From positions 744,001 to 808,000 of the forward strand of contig CANGYQ010000001.1 of NCBI GenBank assembly GCA_947458745.1: a DNA stretch of 64,000 nucleotides. The letters run 5' to 3'. Positions 25,711-33,983 of this stretch are shown one piece after another; the first letter of the stretch is position 1, and every line of letters starts with the position of its first letter. Below the pieces are notes generated by a model. The model worked only from the letters and a program-made list of their open reading frames with translations. It had not been told where the DNA came from and searched no databases. The stretch is from Bryobacteraceae bacterium (GTDB lineage Bacteria > Acidobacteriota > Terriglobia > Bryobacterales > Bryobacteraceae). The translations under genes and the position numbers were made by a program.

Positions 25711-27012
25711 CTAACGCAGAATCAAGCTGAGCAGATTCTCGTTCTTAAACGTCACACCCAGAAACGCCACGCACATCTCATCCTCGGTCCCTTCACCCCA
25801 CCGGACCAGTTTGGGCGGGCTCGACGGGTTGCGGGGGTTCTGGGCGGAGTTGTCGTAGGTGCAGGTCATCTTGATGCGGGAAAACGCGGGCAACTCGACG
25901 GGCTTCTCGTAGGTATAGGAGCCCTGCCAGTTGAAGTCCCAGTTGTTGATCCAAACCAACGGCTGCGAGCCGCCGCCATTGGGCAGGTCCACCCAAGCCT
26001 TGATATCCCGGCCCAGCAGGTGCATGTGCGGGAAGATGTTGATCGCCTGGGCGTCCAGCAGAATCGGCACCATAAACTCGAACTCCGCCTTGTAGTTGGG
26101 GTTGTCCGCCGGGATGGCCAGCCGCGTCTGCACCATCGGGAGGAAGTACATCGACTTCTCGACCGGCTTCTTTGAGTAGTACAGCCCGATCCGCGTCTGG
26201 TCGGGTTCTGTTGAAAGTGCCGTGAAGTAGTGAATCTGCATCACGATCTTGGCCCGCTTGGACAGCTTGATGCCAATGTTTTCTGGCAGCAGCCGTGTCC
26301 GGCTGCCGGGGGCCCAGCCGCCTAAAGCGTAGTTAAAGCCCAGCAGGCTGTTCAGCGAATTCTGCGCGCCGCTGCCGCCCACCAAACTCACACCCGGGCC
26401 GCCGTAACAGTCATAGCCGGGCGATCCGTCGGCCCCTTCCTTCTTCTCCGCGTCGCCGCTTTCGTCCAGGTACAGAATAATGTGGTGGACGCTTTTGCGG
26501 TTACCGGGCAGATAATCCACCGCGGCCAGAAACTTGTCGTCCTCCAGCTTCGGGTCGAGCACGAAGCAACGGTAGAGGTCACGCCCGCGCGGGGCAGCAA
26601 ACGGAGCCGGCATCGCAAGCATCTTGTCCGGATCCCCCAGCGGCCAATCAGCCTTGTTCTCCACCGCCGGAGGCAGGTCCGCTTCCTCGCCTTGCGGCGC
26701 TCCGGCATTCACCCAGTCCAGAATCTGCTGCTTCTCGTCGGCCGTCAGGGCAAAGGAATCAACAAACTTGCCGTGCCCTTCCACCGGCTTCCACGGAGGC
26801 ATCAACCCCTCCGTGACCACACGCTTGATGTCGGGCGCCCAGGTGGAGGCCAGATCAAACGTCGTTAGCGCAAACGGGGCAATGTCGCCTGGCCGGTGGC
26901 ACTGCACGCACTTGGCCTGGAAGATGCGGGAGATCTCGCGTGAATACGTGGGCTGCGCGTGCATCACGCCGCCCGCCATCAAGATCAAACCCAGTCCGGC
27001 CAGTACCCGCAT
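25711..27012 (-). CDS. Cytochrome c-fused copper type II monooxygenase-like protein (PHM/DBM fold)
   Basis: The 433-residue protein has a signal peptide (VLAGLGLILMAGGVMHAQ), a cytochrome c-like heme motif CVQCH at residues 35-39 with RPGDIAPF and MPPW downstream, and then a peptidylglycine-hydroxylating/dopamine-beta-monooxygenase-like pair of domains. All six copper ligands of that family can be placed: His176, His177 and His261 for the first copper, His329, His331 and Met413 for the second. In eukaryotes these copper sites hydroxylate an aliphatic carbon; here a covalent heme could supply electrons. The family is common in Acidobacteria and Planctomycetes, but the substrate is unknown. It stands alone between the unknown operon and ispF. 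Confidence 0.88.
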   Translation of the reverse strand: MRVLAGLGLILMAGGVMHAQPTYSREISRIFQAKCVQCHRPGDIAPFALTTFDLASTWAPDIKRVVTEGLMPPWKPVEGHGKFVDSFALTADEKQQILDWVNAGAPQGEEADLPPAVENKADWPLGDPDKMLAMPAPFAAPRGRDLYRCFVLDPKLEDDKFLAAVDYLPGNRKSVHHIILYLDESGDAEKKEGADGSPGYDCYGGPGVSLVGGSGAQNSLNSLLGFNYALGGWAPGSRTRLLPENIGIKLSKRAKIVMQIHYFTALSTEPDQTRIGLYYSKKPVEKSMYFLPMVQTRLAIPADNPNYKAEFEFMVPILLDAQAINIFPHMHLLGRDIKAWVDLPNGGGSQPLVWINNWDFNWQGSYTYEKPVELPAFSRIKMTCTYDNSAQNPRNPSSPPKLVRWGEGTEDEMCVAFLGVTFKNENLLSLILR

Positions 27013-27055
27013 ACCGTCATGGTAACCGGATCCGGCCCGCTGGCATAGACGGTGC

Positions 27056-27553
27056 CTAACTGGCGGGAATTTCGCGAGCCAAGGTAATGATGGCCTGGGC
27101 CTCGGCCGAACGGCCTTCGCCCACGGGCCCTACCTTCTCCGAAGTCTTAAACTTCACATTCACGCGGTCTAGCGGAAGCCCCAGAATCATGGCCACTGAT
27201 TCGCGAATCCGCGCCCGGTAGTCCTTCAACTTGGGCCGCTCCAGGATCACGGTGCAGTCCGCATTCACCAGCCGAAAGCCCAACCCTTCGGCCAGTTCGC
27301 GGGCATGCTCCAGGAAGCGAGTACTGGCCGCCCCCTTCCAGCGGGGGTCCGTGTCGGGGAAGTGCATGCCGATGTCGCCCAGCGCCGCCGCGCCCAGCAA
27401 GGCGTCGGTCAGCGCATGCAGCAGGATATCGGCATCCGAATGCCCGTCGAGGCCGAACTCAGATTCGATGGTGACGCCGCCAATGATCATCGGCCGGCCC
27501 GCCGCGGTCCGGTGATTGTCCCAGCCCAGGCCGGTGCGATATTCAACCGGCAT
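27056..27553 (-). CDS. ispF: 2-C-methyl-D-erythritol 2,4-cyclodiphosphate synthase
   Basis: The 165-residue protein has the IspF pattern: RTGLGWDNH at the N-terminus, the zinc-binding GLDGHSDADILLHALTDALLGA, LGDIGMHFPDTD, and later NADCTVILERPKL. It forms the cyclic diphosphate in the MEP isoprenoid route, acting as a cytoplasmic trimer with zinc. Its ATG shares one base with the stop of ispD (TAATG), so the two are coupled and consecutive steps of the MEP pathway are made together. All active-site regions are present. Length is normal for the family. Confidence 0.96.
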   Translation of the reverse strand: MPVEYRTGLGWDNHRTAAGRPMIIGGVTIESEFGLDGHSDADILLHALTDALLGAAALGDIGMHFPDTDPRWKGAASTRFLEHARELAEGLGFRLVNADCTVILERPKLKDYRARIRESVAMILGLPLDRVNVKFKTSEKVGPVGEGRSAEAQAIITLAREIPAS

Positions 27554-28263
27554 TACTGAGCCGCTGTCTCCTGCGACAGCAGCAGCTTGGCCAAGTCCAT
27601 GTCAGTGGGTTTGGTGATCTTGATGTTCCGGTCACTGCCCGGCACCACGGTCACTTCCACTTCTTCCAGGCGTTCCACCAGGCTCGATTCATCGGTGCCA
27701 GTAAACTCATCCGCGCGGGCCCGCTCATAGGCGCGCTTCAGCAGATCCAGCCGGAAGATCTGGGGCGTCTGTGCCAGCACCAGCCGCTCCCGCGAGATGG
27801 TGGTGCGGATCTTGTTCAAGTGCACCTGCTTCACGGTATCCACCGGGACAATGCCCACAATGGCCGCGCCGTTTTCAGCCGCCGCATCGATTGCTTTGTC
27901 GATCAGTGCCGGCTCAATAAAGGGACGCACGGCATCATGCACCGCCACCAGCGCTGTGTCCTCACTCAAGGTGGCCAAGGCATTCTCAACCGAGTGCTGC
28001 CGCGAATCGCCGCCCATCACCACCCGGACTGGCGTCGTGAAGCTCTCTGCGGCCAGCAGCTCCGCAAACCACTCCATATCCTCGGCCCGCAACGCCACCA
28101 CGATCTCGGTGATCCGCGGGGAGGCAGCAAACTTACGCAGGGTGTGGATGAGGACGGGTACACCGTCCAGCAGCATAAACTGCTTGCGGCTGGTGCCGGC
28201 CTTCTCCGGGGTTTTCATGCGGGTACCGAGCCCGGCGGCTGGTAGAATGACGGAAACTTTCAT
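27553..28263 (-). CDS. ispD: 2-C-methyl-D-erythritol 4-phosphate cytidylyltransferase
   Basis: The 236-residue protein starts with the nucleotidyltransferase signature VILPAAGLGTRMKTPEKAGTSRKQF, then VAVHDAVRPFI, and the C-terminal EVTVVPGSDRNIKITKPTDMDLA. It makes CDP-methylerythritol from CTP and MEP. It overlaps ispF by one base. Between its start and the 28348 gene are 84 bp, which should contain the promoter of the pair. All known substrate-contact regions are visible. Confidence 0.96.
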   Translation of the reverse strand: MKVSVILPAAGLGTRMKTPEKAGTSRKQFMLLDGVPVLIHTLRKFAASPRITEIVVALRAEDMEWFAELLAAESFTTPVRVVMGGDSRQHSVENALATLSEDTALVAVHDAVRPFIEPALIDKAIDAAAENGAAIVGIVPVDTVKQVHLNKIRTTISRERLVLAQTPQIFRLDLLKRAYERARADEFTGTDESSLVERLEEVEVTVVPGSDRNIKITKPTDMDLAKLLLSQETAAQ

Positions 28264-28347
28264 GTTCGGCGCTCTGCCTCAGGGTCTCCCATTGTAGCGC
28301 CCAGCCGGGGTTGAACGGGTGAACCATCCGGTCTCCCCAGACTTCGT

Positions 28348-29334
28348 CTAGGCGCCCGGTGCGGCCCGTTCGGCGGCTTTGGGTTCATAGACGGCGTGCT
28401 GTCGCTCGTCATACTTGCCAAAAATCATCTTCCCCGCCGTGGTCTGCAAGACGCTGGTGACCGTCACATCAATGGTCTTCGAGATCTGGCGCCGCGCATT
28501 GTCCACCACCACCATCGTGCCGTCGTCCAAATAGGCGACGCCTTGGTTATGTTCCTTGCCTTCTTTCAGGATAAAGACCCGCATCATCTCGCCGGGCAGC
28601 ACCACCGGCCGCAGGGCGTTGGCCAGCTCATTGATGTTCAGGACCGCCACGCCGCGGACCTGGGCCACTTTGTTGAGGTTGAAGTCATTGGTGACCACTT
28701 TGCCGTTCAACAACCGGGCCAGTTCAATCAACTTCATGTCCACGTCGCGGACCTGGGGGAAATCCTGGTCGGTCACCTGAACACCCAAATCGGGCATCTT
28801 TTGCAGGCGCTGCAGGATGTCCAATCCCCGGCGGCCCCGGTTCCGCTTGAGGGAATCACCTGAATCGGCCACCATCTGCAGCTCCCGCAGGACAAACTGC
28901 GGAATCACCAGCGGACCCTCGATAAACTTGGCCTCGCAGATGTCGGCAATGCGGCCGTCAATGATTACGCTGGTATCGAGAATCTTGGCGATGACCGTGT
29001 TGCCGGCGCGGGTCGCGCCGGTGAAGGAATCCGCCGCATCCGCCCCCAGCATCAGCCCGCCATAGCCGAACGCCATCGGGATTAGCCAGGTCAGTCCCTC
29101 CAGTGGTGGCGGAACCACCGGCAGCAACCGGGCGGCCAAAAGCCCCACCAAAATGCCGACGGCCCCGCCCACCAACCTCAAGGGAGATTGATGGCGGAGC
29201 CGATGCTCAGCAAATACAAATATCAACGCTATCGCGATTGCGGTGCTTAAGCTTTCCCACGGAAAGCTTTGCTTCCACCCCAGCGCAGCCATGCCCAGGA
29301 GAAACACCCCGCGTATCAGCCACCGTCCACTCAC
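28348..29334 (-). CDS. PIN/TRAM domain membrane protein (YacL family)
   Basis: The 328-residue protein has about four N-terminal hydrophobic helices (VFLLGMAALGW, TAIAIALIFVFAEH, AVGILVGLLAARLL, WLIPMAFGYGGLML), then a PIN-fold nuclease domain with the acidic residues in KILDTSVIIDGRIADI, VIPQFVLRELQMVAD and KVVTNDFNLNKVA. The C-terminal VLPGEMMRVFILKEGKEHNQGVAYLDDGTMVVV is a TRAM RNA-binding domain. This is the YacL/PilT-like arrangement. PIN domains cut RNA; the cellular target is unknown. It lies upstream of ispDF in the same direction. The TRAM and PIN sites appear intact. Confidence 0.9.
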   Translation of the reverse strand: MSGRWLIRGVFLLGMAALGWKQSFPWESLSTAIAIALIFVFAEHRLRHQSPLRLVGGAVGILVGLLAARLLPVVPPPLEGLTWLIPMAFGYGGLMLGADAADSFTGATRAGNTVIAKILDTSVIIDGRIADICEAKFIEGPLVIPQFVLRELQMVADSGDSLKRNRGRRGLDILQRLQKMPDLGVQVTDQDFPQVRDVDMKLIELARLLNGKVVTNDFNLNKVAQVRGVAVLNINELANALRPVVLPGEMMRVFILKEGKEHNQGVAYLDDGTMVVVDNARRQISKTIDVTVTSVLQTTAGKMIFGKYDERQHAVYEPKAAERAAPGA

Positions 29335-29399
29335 GACTTACTCCTGCCAGAAAGGTGCCGAAAGTATAACACTTCCGCATCCTCCCCACCGGAATAGGC

Positions 29400-29852
29400 C
29401 TAGAGTGCTTTGGCCAGCTCTTCGGCGAAGGCGCTCGGCGGACCGTCGGGACGGCCCTTGCGGTGCTTCTTGCCACCACGGCGATTGCGTTGGGCCAAGC
29501 CAGCGGCCCCAGCGGCACCCTGCGGAGCACCCGCTGCGCCGGCCATCGCGGGAGCCGGAGCTCCGTAGCCCGGACGCGGGGCCGGGGCACCGGTCTTGCC
29601 CTTCGGCGGTTGCGCCGGATTGGCGCGCAGCAAGCGGTCTTCCAGCGGAGCCCGATCAAACCGGCGGATGATGGAATTCATCTCCTCCTGGTTGGGAGCC
29701 TCGATAAAAGCAAAACCCTTGGATTCCTGGGTCTCAGGATTGCGGATAACTTTGATATGGTCGGCGACTAGGTTTTCTGCGGTGAGCCACGATTGAATAT
29801 CGTCGGCGGTCACCCAGATAGGTAAATTTCCAAGGAAAACGGTAAAGCTCAT
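29400..29852 (-). CDS. RRM-domain RNA-binding protein
   Basis: The start chosen is ATG 29852 (MSFTVFLGNLPIWV), because the conserved RNP2 motif begins there. This gives 150 residues. Residues 1-75 are an RNA-recognition motif with RNP2 TVFLGNLP and RNP1-like KGFAFIEA. The tail (about 85-150) is low-complexity, rich in Ala, Pro and Gly, followed by a basic cluster (RNRRGGKKHRKGR). Bacterial RRM proteins of this kind resemble cyanobacterial Rbp proteins that bind single-stranded RNA and are often cold-inducible. No upstream cold-shock motif was checked beyond reading; none was obvious. Confidence 0.85.
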   Translation of the reverse strand: MSFTVFLGNLPIWVTADDIQSWLTAENLVADHIKVIRNPETQESKGFAFIEAPNQEEMNSIIRRFDRAPLEDRLLRANPAQPPKGKTGAPAPRPGYGAPAPAMAGAAGAPQGAAGAAGLAQRNRRGGKKHRKGRPDGPPSAFAEELAKAL

Positions 29853-29989
29853 GAACGAGGTCGGTTGTACTCCGTTTGGGGATGGGGAAGCAGGCGAGGC
29901 CCTTCCAGCCTTATTAGAGTAGCACACACTGTCAACAACAATTGGGCCTCCCGCGCAACCCGCCCACTTCAACCTCTTGCCGTGAGGCG

Positions 29990-31402
29990 CTACTTCGCGC
30001 CAGCCAGCTGTTCCACCAGGTCATAGTGGAACTTAACGAACGTGTAGAGCGAGGACTCCAGGATCCGCTCCTGGTCGGAATGCGCACCATAACCCTTGGG
30101 GCCATCCTCGGAATCGGTCATCGGGCCCACTCCATAGCACTGCATCCCCTTGCCTCGCAGAAACGCCATGTCGGTAGCTCCGGTTGACATGGTGGGCAGC
30201 ACCGGCACGCCGGGGTAGTGCTTCTTGGCCACCGCCTCGATGGTCTTAAAGGCCTCATTGTCGAGGCCGGAGGGCCTGGCAGGCGGCCGGTTGGAGCCCA
30301 TATCGCGCACCACCTTCACCGCCGGGTCATTGATGATGCTCTTCAACGTTTCGTAGAACTTCGGCAGATCCTCATCGGGCAACGCGCGGATGTCCAGCGT
30401 GGCTTCAGCCTCGGACGGAATCACGTTGCGGCGATAGCCCGCCTGGATCACGTTGGGCGAAATTGAGGTCCGCAGCATCGAATTGTGGCGCGGCTCATTC
30501 ACAGCCAGATACTCCTGGACGGCGTCGGTCTTCTCCGGGTTCAGCAGTCCGTTGTAGCGTTCCCGCTCCTCGGGGCTGGAAGCGGTCGCCAGCCGCTCAA
30601 AGTAGGTGCGAGTCGTATCGTTCAACCGCATCGGCGGCTGCCAGGCGGCCACCTTCGCCACGGCCTGGGCGATATGGACCACCGGATTCGACCGCAACGG
30701 CATGGAGCCATGCCCAGCCACCCCGGTCGCCACCAGTTTCACTCCCGAAGGCAGCTTCTCGGTGGTCTGGATCGAAACGTTCCGCAACCGGCCGCCCGTG
30801 CGCGTGACGCCGCCGCCTTCGGCCAGGCAGTATTCGGCATCGATCTCGTGATAGTGCTGGCTGACCAGGAAGGCAATCCCCACCGACGTCGCGCCCTCTT
30901 CACCCGCCTCGGCCAAAAAGATCACGTCGCGGTCGAGCGCCAGCTTCTGCCGCTTGATCAGAATGATCGACATCAGCGCCGCCGTGAGGTTGTCCTTGTC
31001 GTCCACCGTGCCGCGGCCATAAATGTAGCCGCCTTCGCGGTGGGCGGAAAACGGCGGATGGGTCCACTTCTTGGGGTCGATGTTCACGGTGTCGGTGTGG
31101 CCGACGATCAGCAGTGGCTTCTTCTTGCCGCTCCCCTTGATCCGCGCCACGATGTTGGGCCGCTTGATGTCGGGGTTGCCGAAGTTCTCCCGCAGGAAGA
31201 TCTTCGACTCGATGCCTTCCTTGTCCAGCACCGCTTTCAGATACTTCACCACCGGCTCCTCGCTGCCACCCGGGTCAGTGGAGTTGATCTTGACCAGCGC
31301 GGTGAAGTGTTGGAGCGTTTCGGCGTCGATCTTGGCCCAATCGAGTGGGGCCTGGGCGAACAGGAGGGCAGTGGGAATCAGGAACAGCAGCGCTCGCATC
31401 AT
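29990..31402 (-). CDS. M20 family metallopeptidase, exported
   Basis: The 470-residue protein has a signal peptide (RALLFLIPTALLFAQ) and M20 motifs: IVGHTDTVNID, YGRGTVDDKDN, the catalytic LAEAGEEGAT, and the C-terminal STGATDMAFLRGKGM. A dimerisation domain sits in about residues 225-360. It is an exported carboxypeptidase or dipeptidase-like enzyme of the ArgE/CPG2 type and could act on peptides produced by the M28 enzyme elsewhere in this window. It is the last minus-strand gene of this stretch. Metal ligands are all seen. The substrate is not known. Confidence 0.93.
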   Translation of the reverse strand: MMRALLFLIPTALLFAQAPLDWAKIDAETLQHFTALVKINSTDPGGSEEPVVKYLKAVLDKEGIESKIFLRENFGNPDIKRPNIVARIKGSGKKKPLLIVGHTDTVNIDPKKWTHPPFSAHREGGYIYGRGTVDDKDNLTAALMSIILIKRQKLALDRDVIFLAEAGEEGATSVGIAFLVSQHYHEIDAEYCLAEGGGVTRTGGRLRNVSIQTTEKLPSGVKLVATGVAGHGSMPLRSNPVVHIAQAVAKVAAWQPPMRLNDTTRTYFERLATASSPEERERYNGLLNPEKTDAVQEYLAVNEPRHNSMLRTSISPNVIQAGYRRNVIPSEAEATLDIRALPDEDLPKFYETLKSIINDPAVKVVRDMGSNRPPARPSGLDNEAFKTIEAVAKKHYPGVPVLPTMSTGATDMAFLRGKGMQCYGVGPMTDSEDGPKGYGAHSDQERILESSLYTFVKFHYDLVEQLAGAK

Positions 31403-31561
31403 GCGAGTCAGGCTAGCAGATCAGGCGCGAAGGGCGCGAGGACGGATTGTTCAACTTCGTAAAGGTCGTCGGCCAAACCTCAGCCGAGTATCGGCCGGAA
31501 GACGGACGGCACCCATCCAGACTGCCTCCCGTCAGGTTGGGACAACGGATGTAGACTCGAA

Positions 31562-31587
31562 GCCTGGAATCGGTGCCTGGAATCGGT
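31562..31587 (+). repeat. 13-bp tandem direct repeat
   Basis: GCCTGGAATCGGT occurs twice with no spacer, directly before the DUF433 relic. It could be a replication-slippage duplication. Confidence 0.8.
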
Positions 31588-31588
31588 T

Positions 31589-31687
31589 GTGGTCCGCGAT
31601 CCCAAAATCATGTCAGGCGAACCTGTGTTCCGGGGCACTCGCGTGCTGGTGCGCACCTTGTTCGATCTAGTCCGTCGCCTCGAAGCC
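31589..31687 (+). pseudogene. DUF433 antitoxin-like gene fragment
   Basis: From GTG 31589 the frame reads VVRDPKIMSGEPVFRGTRV and then LFDLVRRLEA, the first half of a DUF433 protein, which are small VapB-like antitoxin-type proteins. After residue 33 the family match ends abruptly and the text becomes unrelated. The usual C-terminal half is absent. It lies 22 bp upstream of a DinB relic, so two unrelated gene fragments are joined here. Confidence 0.7.
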
Positions 31688-31709
31688 GTTGCCTGTCAGT
31701 TAATCCGGC

Positions 31710-31838
31710 ATGGCGGCAAACACGACTGGTACCTCCGACGCCGTCTTCCTCCGCATCCTGGTACACAGCCATGAGCACATGAGCCAGATGATCGCCTATG
31801 CGCGCCTGCTGGGTGTCACGCCGCCCTGGTCGAAGTAA
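31710..31838 (+). pseudogene. DinB-family 3' gene fragment
   Basis: From ATG 31710 the frame reads MAANTTGTSDAVFLRILVHSHE and ends AYARLLGVTPPWSK. The HSHEHMSQMIAYARLLGVTPP text is the typical last helix and tail of DinB/YfiT-like proteins, whose second conserved His sits in this part. Only about 42 residues remain and the front of the gene is missing. It is a remnant. Confidence 0.7.
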
Positions 31839-31878
31839 CGGATTCCGCGGGCCCGCCCTGGATCACCTACAGTAGGAT

Positions 31879-32289
31879 GTGCTTTTCTGGATTCGCCGAA
31901 TACTCCTGGTACTAGCGGCGCTCGCCTATATCTTTGCGGGCTATGCCCACTTCACCAATACGCCCACGTACCTGAAGATCATGCCGCCCTACCTGCCCTG
32001 GCACTTGGAGCTGGTCTATTTGAGCGGCGTGGCGGAGATCGTAGGGGGTGTCGGGCTGCTGATCCCGGCCCTGCGCCGCTATGCCGCGTGGTGGCTAGTG
32101 GCGTTGTTGGTGGCCGTCTTCCCGGCCAACGTGCATATGGCCCTCAACAAGATTCCGCTGGGGGCGCAAGCCGTGCCACAGTGGGTGCTGTGGGTCCGGT
32201 TACCCTTGCAGGCGGTCTTGATCTGGTGGGTTTTGTGGTGTACCAAGCCTGAGCAACCAACGTCGCCGGCCCGCCCTATCACCGCATAG
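31879..32289 (+). CDS. DoxX-like membrane protein
   Basis: The 136-residue protein starts with GTG 31879 and has four hydrophobic helices (WIRRILLVLAALAYIFAG, VYLSGVAEIVGGVGLLIP, YAAWWLVALLVAVFPANVHMAL, LPLQAVLIWWVLW). The motif YIFAGYAHF in the first helix and GVAEIVGGVGLL in the second match the DoxX/DUF417-like family. Some relatives take part in thiosulfate or quinone chemistry or stress responses, but most have no known role. The gene lies 34 bp upstream of trxB in the same direction, so co-transcription is possible. No other domain. Confidence 0.82.
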   Translation: MLFWIRRILLVLAALAYIFAGYAHFTNTPTYLKIMPPYLPWHLELVYLSGVAEIVGGVGLLIPALRRYAAWWLVALLVAVFPANVHMALNKIPLGAQAVPQWVLWVRLPLQAVLIWWVLWCTKPEQPTSPARPITA

Positions 32290-32322
32290 GCAGCCTCGTC
32301 GCACAAGTCGCGATACGCTGGA

Positions 32323-33249
32323 ATGGTGCACAATGTCGTCATTCTGGGATCAGGCTGCGCCGGAAACACCGCAGCTATTTACACGGCGCGCGCCGGTCTG
32401 AAGCCGTTGGTTCTGGAAGGTCATGAACCCGGCGGCCAGCTCTCCATCACCACCGATGTCGAGAACTTCCCCGGCTTCCCGGAAGGCATCATGGGGCCGG
32501 ACCTGATTCAGAACATGAAGAAGCAGGCTGAGCGGTTCGGCGCGGAGTACCGCTGGGGCACGGTCGTTGAAGCCGAGCTCTCCAAGCGCCCGTTCCGCAT
32601 CTCGATTGATGGTGAATGGCAGGAGACCCGCACGCTGATTGTTGCCAGCGGAGCTTCCGCCCGTTGGTTAGGCCTGGAAAGCGAGAAGAAGCTGGTGGGC
32701 CATGGCGTATCGAGCTGCGCCACCTGCGACGGCGCGTTCTACCGCGGCGAGAAGGTGATCGTGGTCGGTGGCGGCGATTCCGCCATGGAGGAAGCCAACT
32801 TCCTCACCCGGTTTGCCAGCGAAGTGACGCTGATCCATCGCAACGAACATTTCCGCGCCTCCAAGATCATGTTGGACCGGGCCAAGGCCAACCCCAAGAT
32901 CAAGTGGCTGCCGAACACGGTGGTGCAAGAGATCCACGATGTGGAGGCCAACACGGTCAACGGCGTCACGCTGAAGAACGTGGTCTCGGGCGAGGTGTGG
33001 CGCCAGGACGTTTCCGGTTTCTTCGTCGCCATCGGCCACATCCCCAACACCAAGCCCTTTGTGGGCCAACTGGATCTCGATCCGGACGGCTACATCATCT
33101 CCCACGGCGGCGCCCGCACCAACATCACCGGCGTCTTCCACGCGGGCGACGTACAGGACCGCACCTACCGCCAAGCCATCACCGCCGCCGGAGCGGGTTG
33201 CATGGCGGCGATTGAAGTGGAGCGGTTCCTGGAAGCAGAAGGCCACTAA
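32323..33249 (+). CDS. trxB: Thioredoxin-disulfide reductase
   Basis: This 308-residue flavoprotein has the FAD-binding GSGCAGNTAAIYTARAG at residues 6-22, the redox-active CATC at about 134-137 and the NADPH-binding VGGGDSAMEEA. The C-terminal FHAGDVQDRTYRQAITAAGAG is the conserved FAD-contact segment. It reduces thioredoxin with NADPH. Length and motifs are typical for low-Mr bacterial TrxB. Both cysteines are present. Confidence 0.95.
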   Translation: MVHNVVILGSGCAGNTAAIYTARAGLKPLVLEGHEPGGQLSITTDVENFPGFPEGIMGPDLIQNMKKQAERFGAEYRWGTVVEAELSKRPFRISIDGEWQETRTLIVASGASARWLGLESEKKLVGHGVSSCATCDGAFYRGEKVIVVGGGDSAMEEANFLTRFASEVTLIHRNEHFRASKIMLDRAKANPKIKWLPNTVVQEIHDVEANTVNGVTLKNVVSGEVWRQDVSGFFVAIGHIPNTKPFVGQLDLDPDGYIISHGGARTNITGVFHAGDVQDRTYRQAITAAGAGCMAAIEVERFLEAEGH

Positions 33250-33403
33250 TCAGCCTGTGGGAAGACGTCGCGCGCTGATAGTATTGACGGATTCGCGGTA
33301 CTAGTAGGAGAGCCGGTTGCGTCCGTGCCTATTCCTTGCTACACTCCGGGCAACACTGGGCTGATTGTTTAGCCCAAATTTGTTTGCTTGGAGGACTGTT
33401 GGT

Positions 33404-33877
33404 ATGAAAGCACTGATTGGTTTGGTTCTGATTTCGGCATCGATGTACGCCGGGGTGGTCTATGAGTTCACCGGCTCTCGCACGGCGGGTGACGCTGAGG
33501 ATTTCACCAATGCCACATTTACGCTGACGCTGCCGACGCCAGTCTTGGTGAACACGGATTTTCTGCCTGGCGCGCAGCTTACTTGCAGCGTATGCGACCA
33601 CGTGGAGTTTATCGTCGATGCGGTGGCCGAAGGATTTACCAGTACCCCATCAACCGTTGTAGCCTATGGAATTGACGGCACGGGCTCAACCTATTTCTTC
33701 TACTTTGATCCAGGTGCCTTTTCAGCGGACGGCGCTTATACCTCGTTCCTCCTGAATGGACTGCAAGACGGAGTCTTGACCGTGAGTGGAGCGGGTGGCG
33801 TCGTTCCTGAACCGTCTACGCTCGCCCTGGCGCTGGCCGGAGCGGGCGTGCTCGCTCTTCGGTTACGCCGCCGCTAA
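33404..33877 (+). CDS. PEP-CTERM sorting-signal protein
   Basis: The start is ATG 33404, preceded by a good Shine-Dalgarno (GGAGG) about 10 bases upstream. The 157-residue product has a signal peptide (GLVLISASMYAGVV), a beta-rich body with one CxxC (CSVCDH), and a C-terminus VPEPSTLALALAGAGVLALRLRRR consisting of the VPEPS motif, a hydrophobic helix and a basic tail. This is the PEP-CTERM exosortase sorting signal, common in Acidobacteria with exopolysaccharide. No exosortase gene lies in the window. A nested inverted repeat follows the stop. Confidence 0.9.
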   Translation: MKALIGLVLISASMYAGVVYEFTGSRTAGDAEDFTNATFTLTLPTPVLVNTDFLPGAQLTCSVCDHVEFIVDAVAEGFTSTPSTVVAYGIDGTGSTYFFYFDPGAFSADGAYTSFLLNGLQDGVLTVSGAGGVVPEPSTLALALAGAGVLALRLRRR

Positions 33878-33886
33878 GCTCTAATA

Positions 33887-33943
33887 ACGGCTGGCTTGGT
33901 GATGGGCACTCGAGGGATGCCCATACAGAATCAGGCCAGCCGT
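33887..33943. repeat. Nested inverted repeat downstream of the PEP-CTERM gene
   Basis: Outer arms ACGGCTGGC (33887-33895) and GCCAGCCGT (33935-33943) pair over 9 bp without mismatch. Within them, ATGGGCA (33902-33908) and TGCCCAT (33918-33924) form a second 7-bp perfect stem. No T tract follows. It could be an intrinsic terminator without U tract, a cruciform, or the remnant of a small mobile repeat. Confidence 0.75.
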
Positions 33944-33983
33944 GGATCTCTTACCTGGCTGGGATCGCCCGAATAGCCCGCCC

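Noticed and set aside
30485..31462. 325-residue open frame on the plus strand
   Set aside because: Antisense to the M20 peptidase, which has all its metal-binding motifs.
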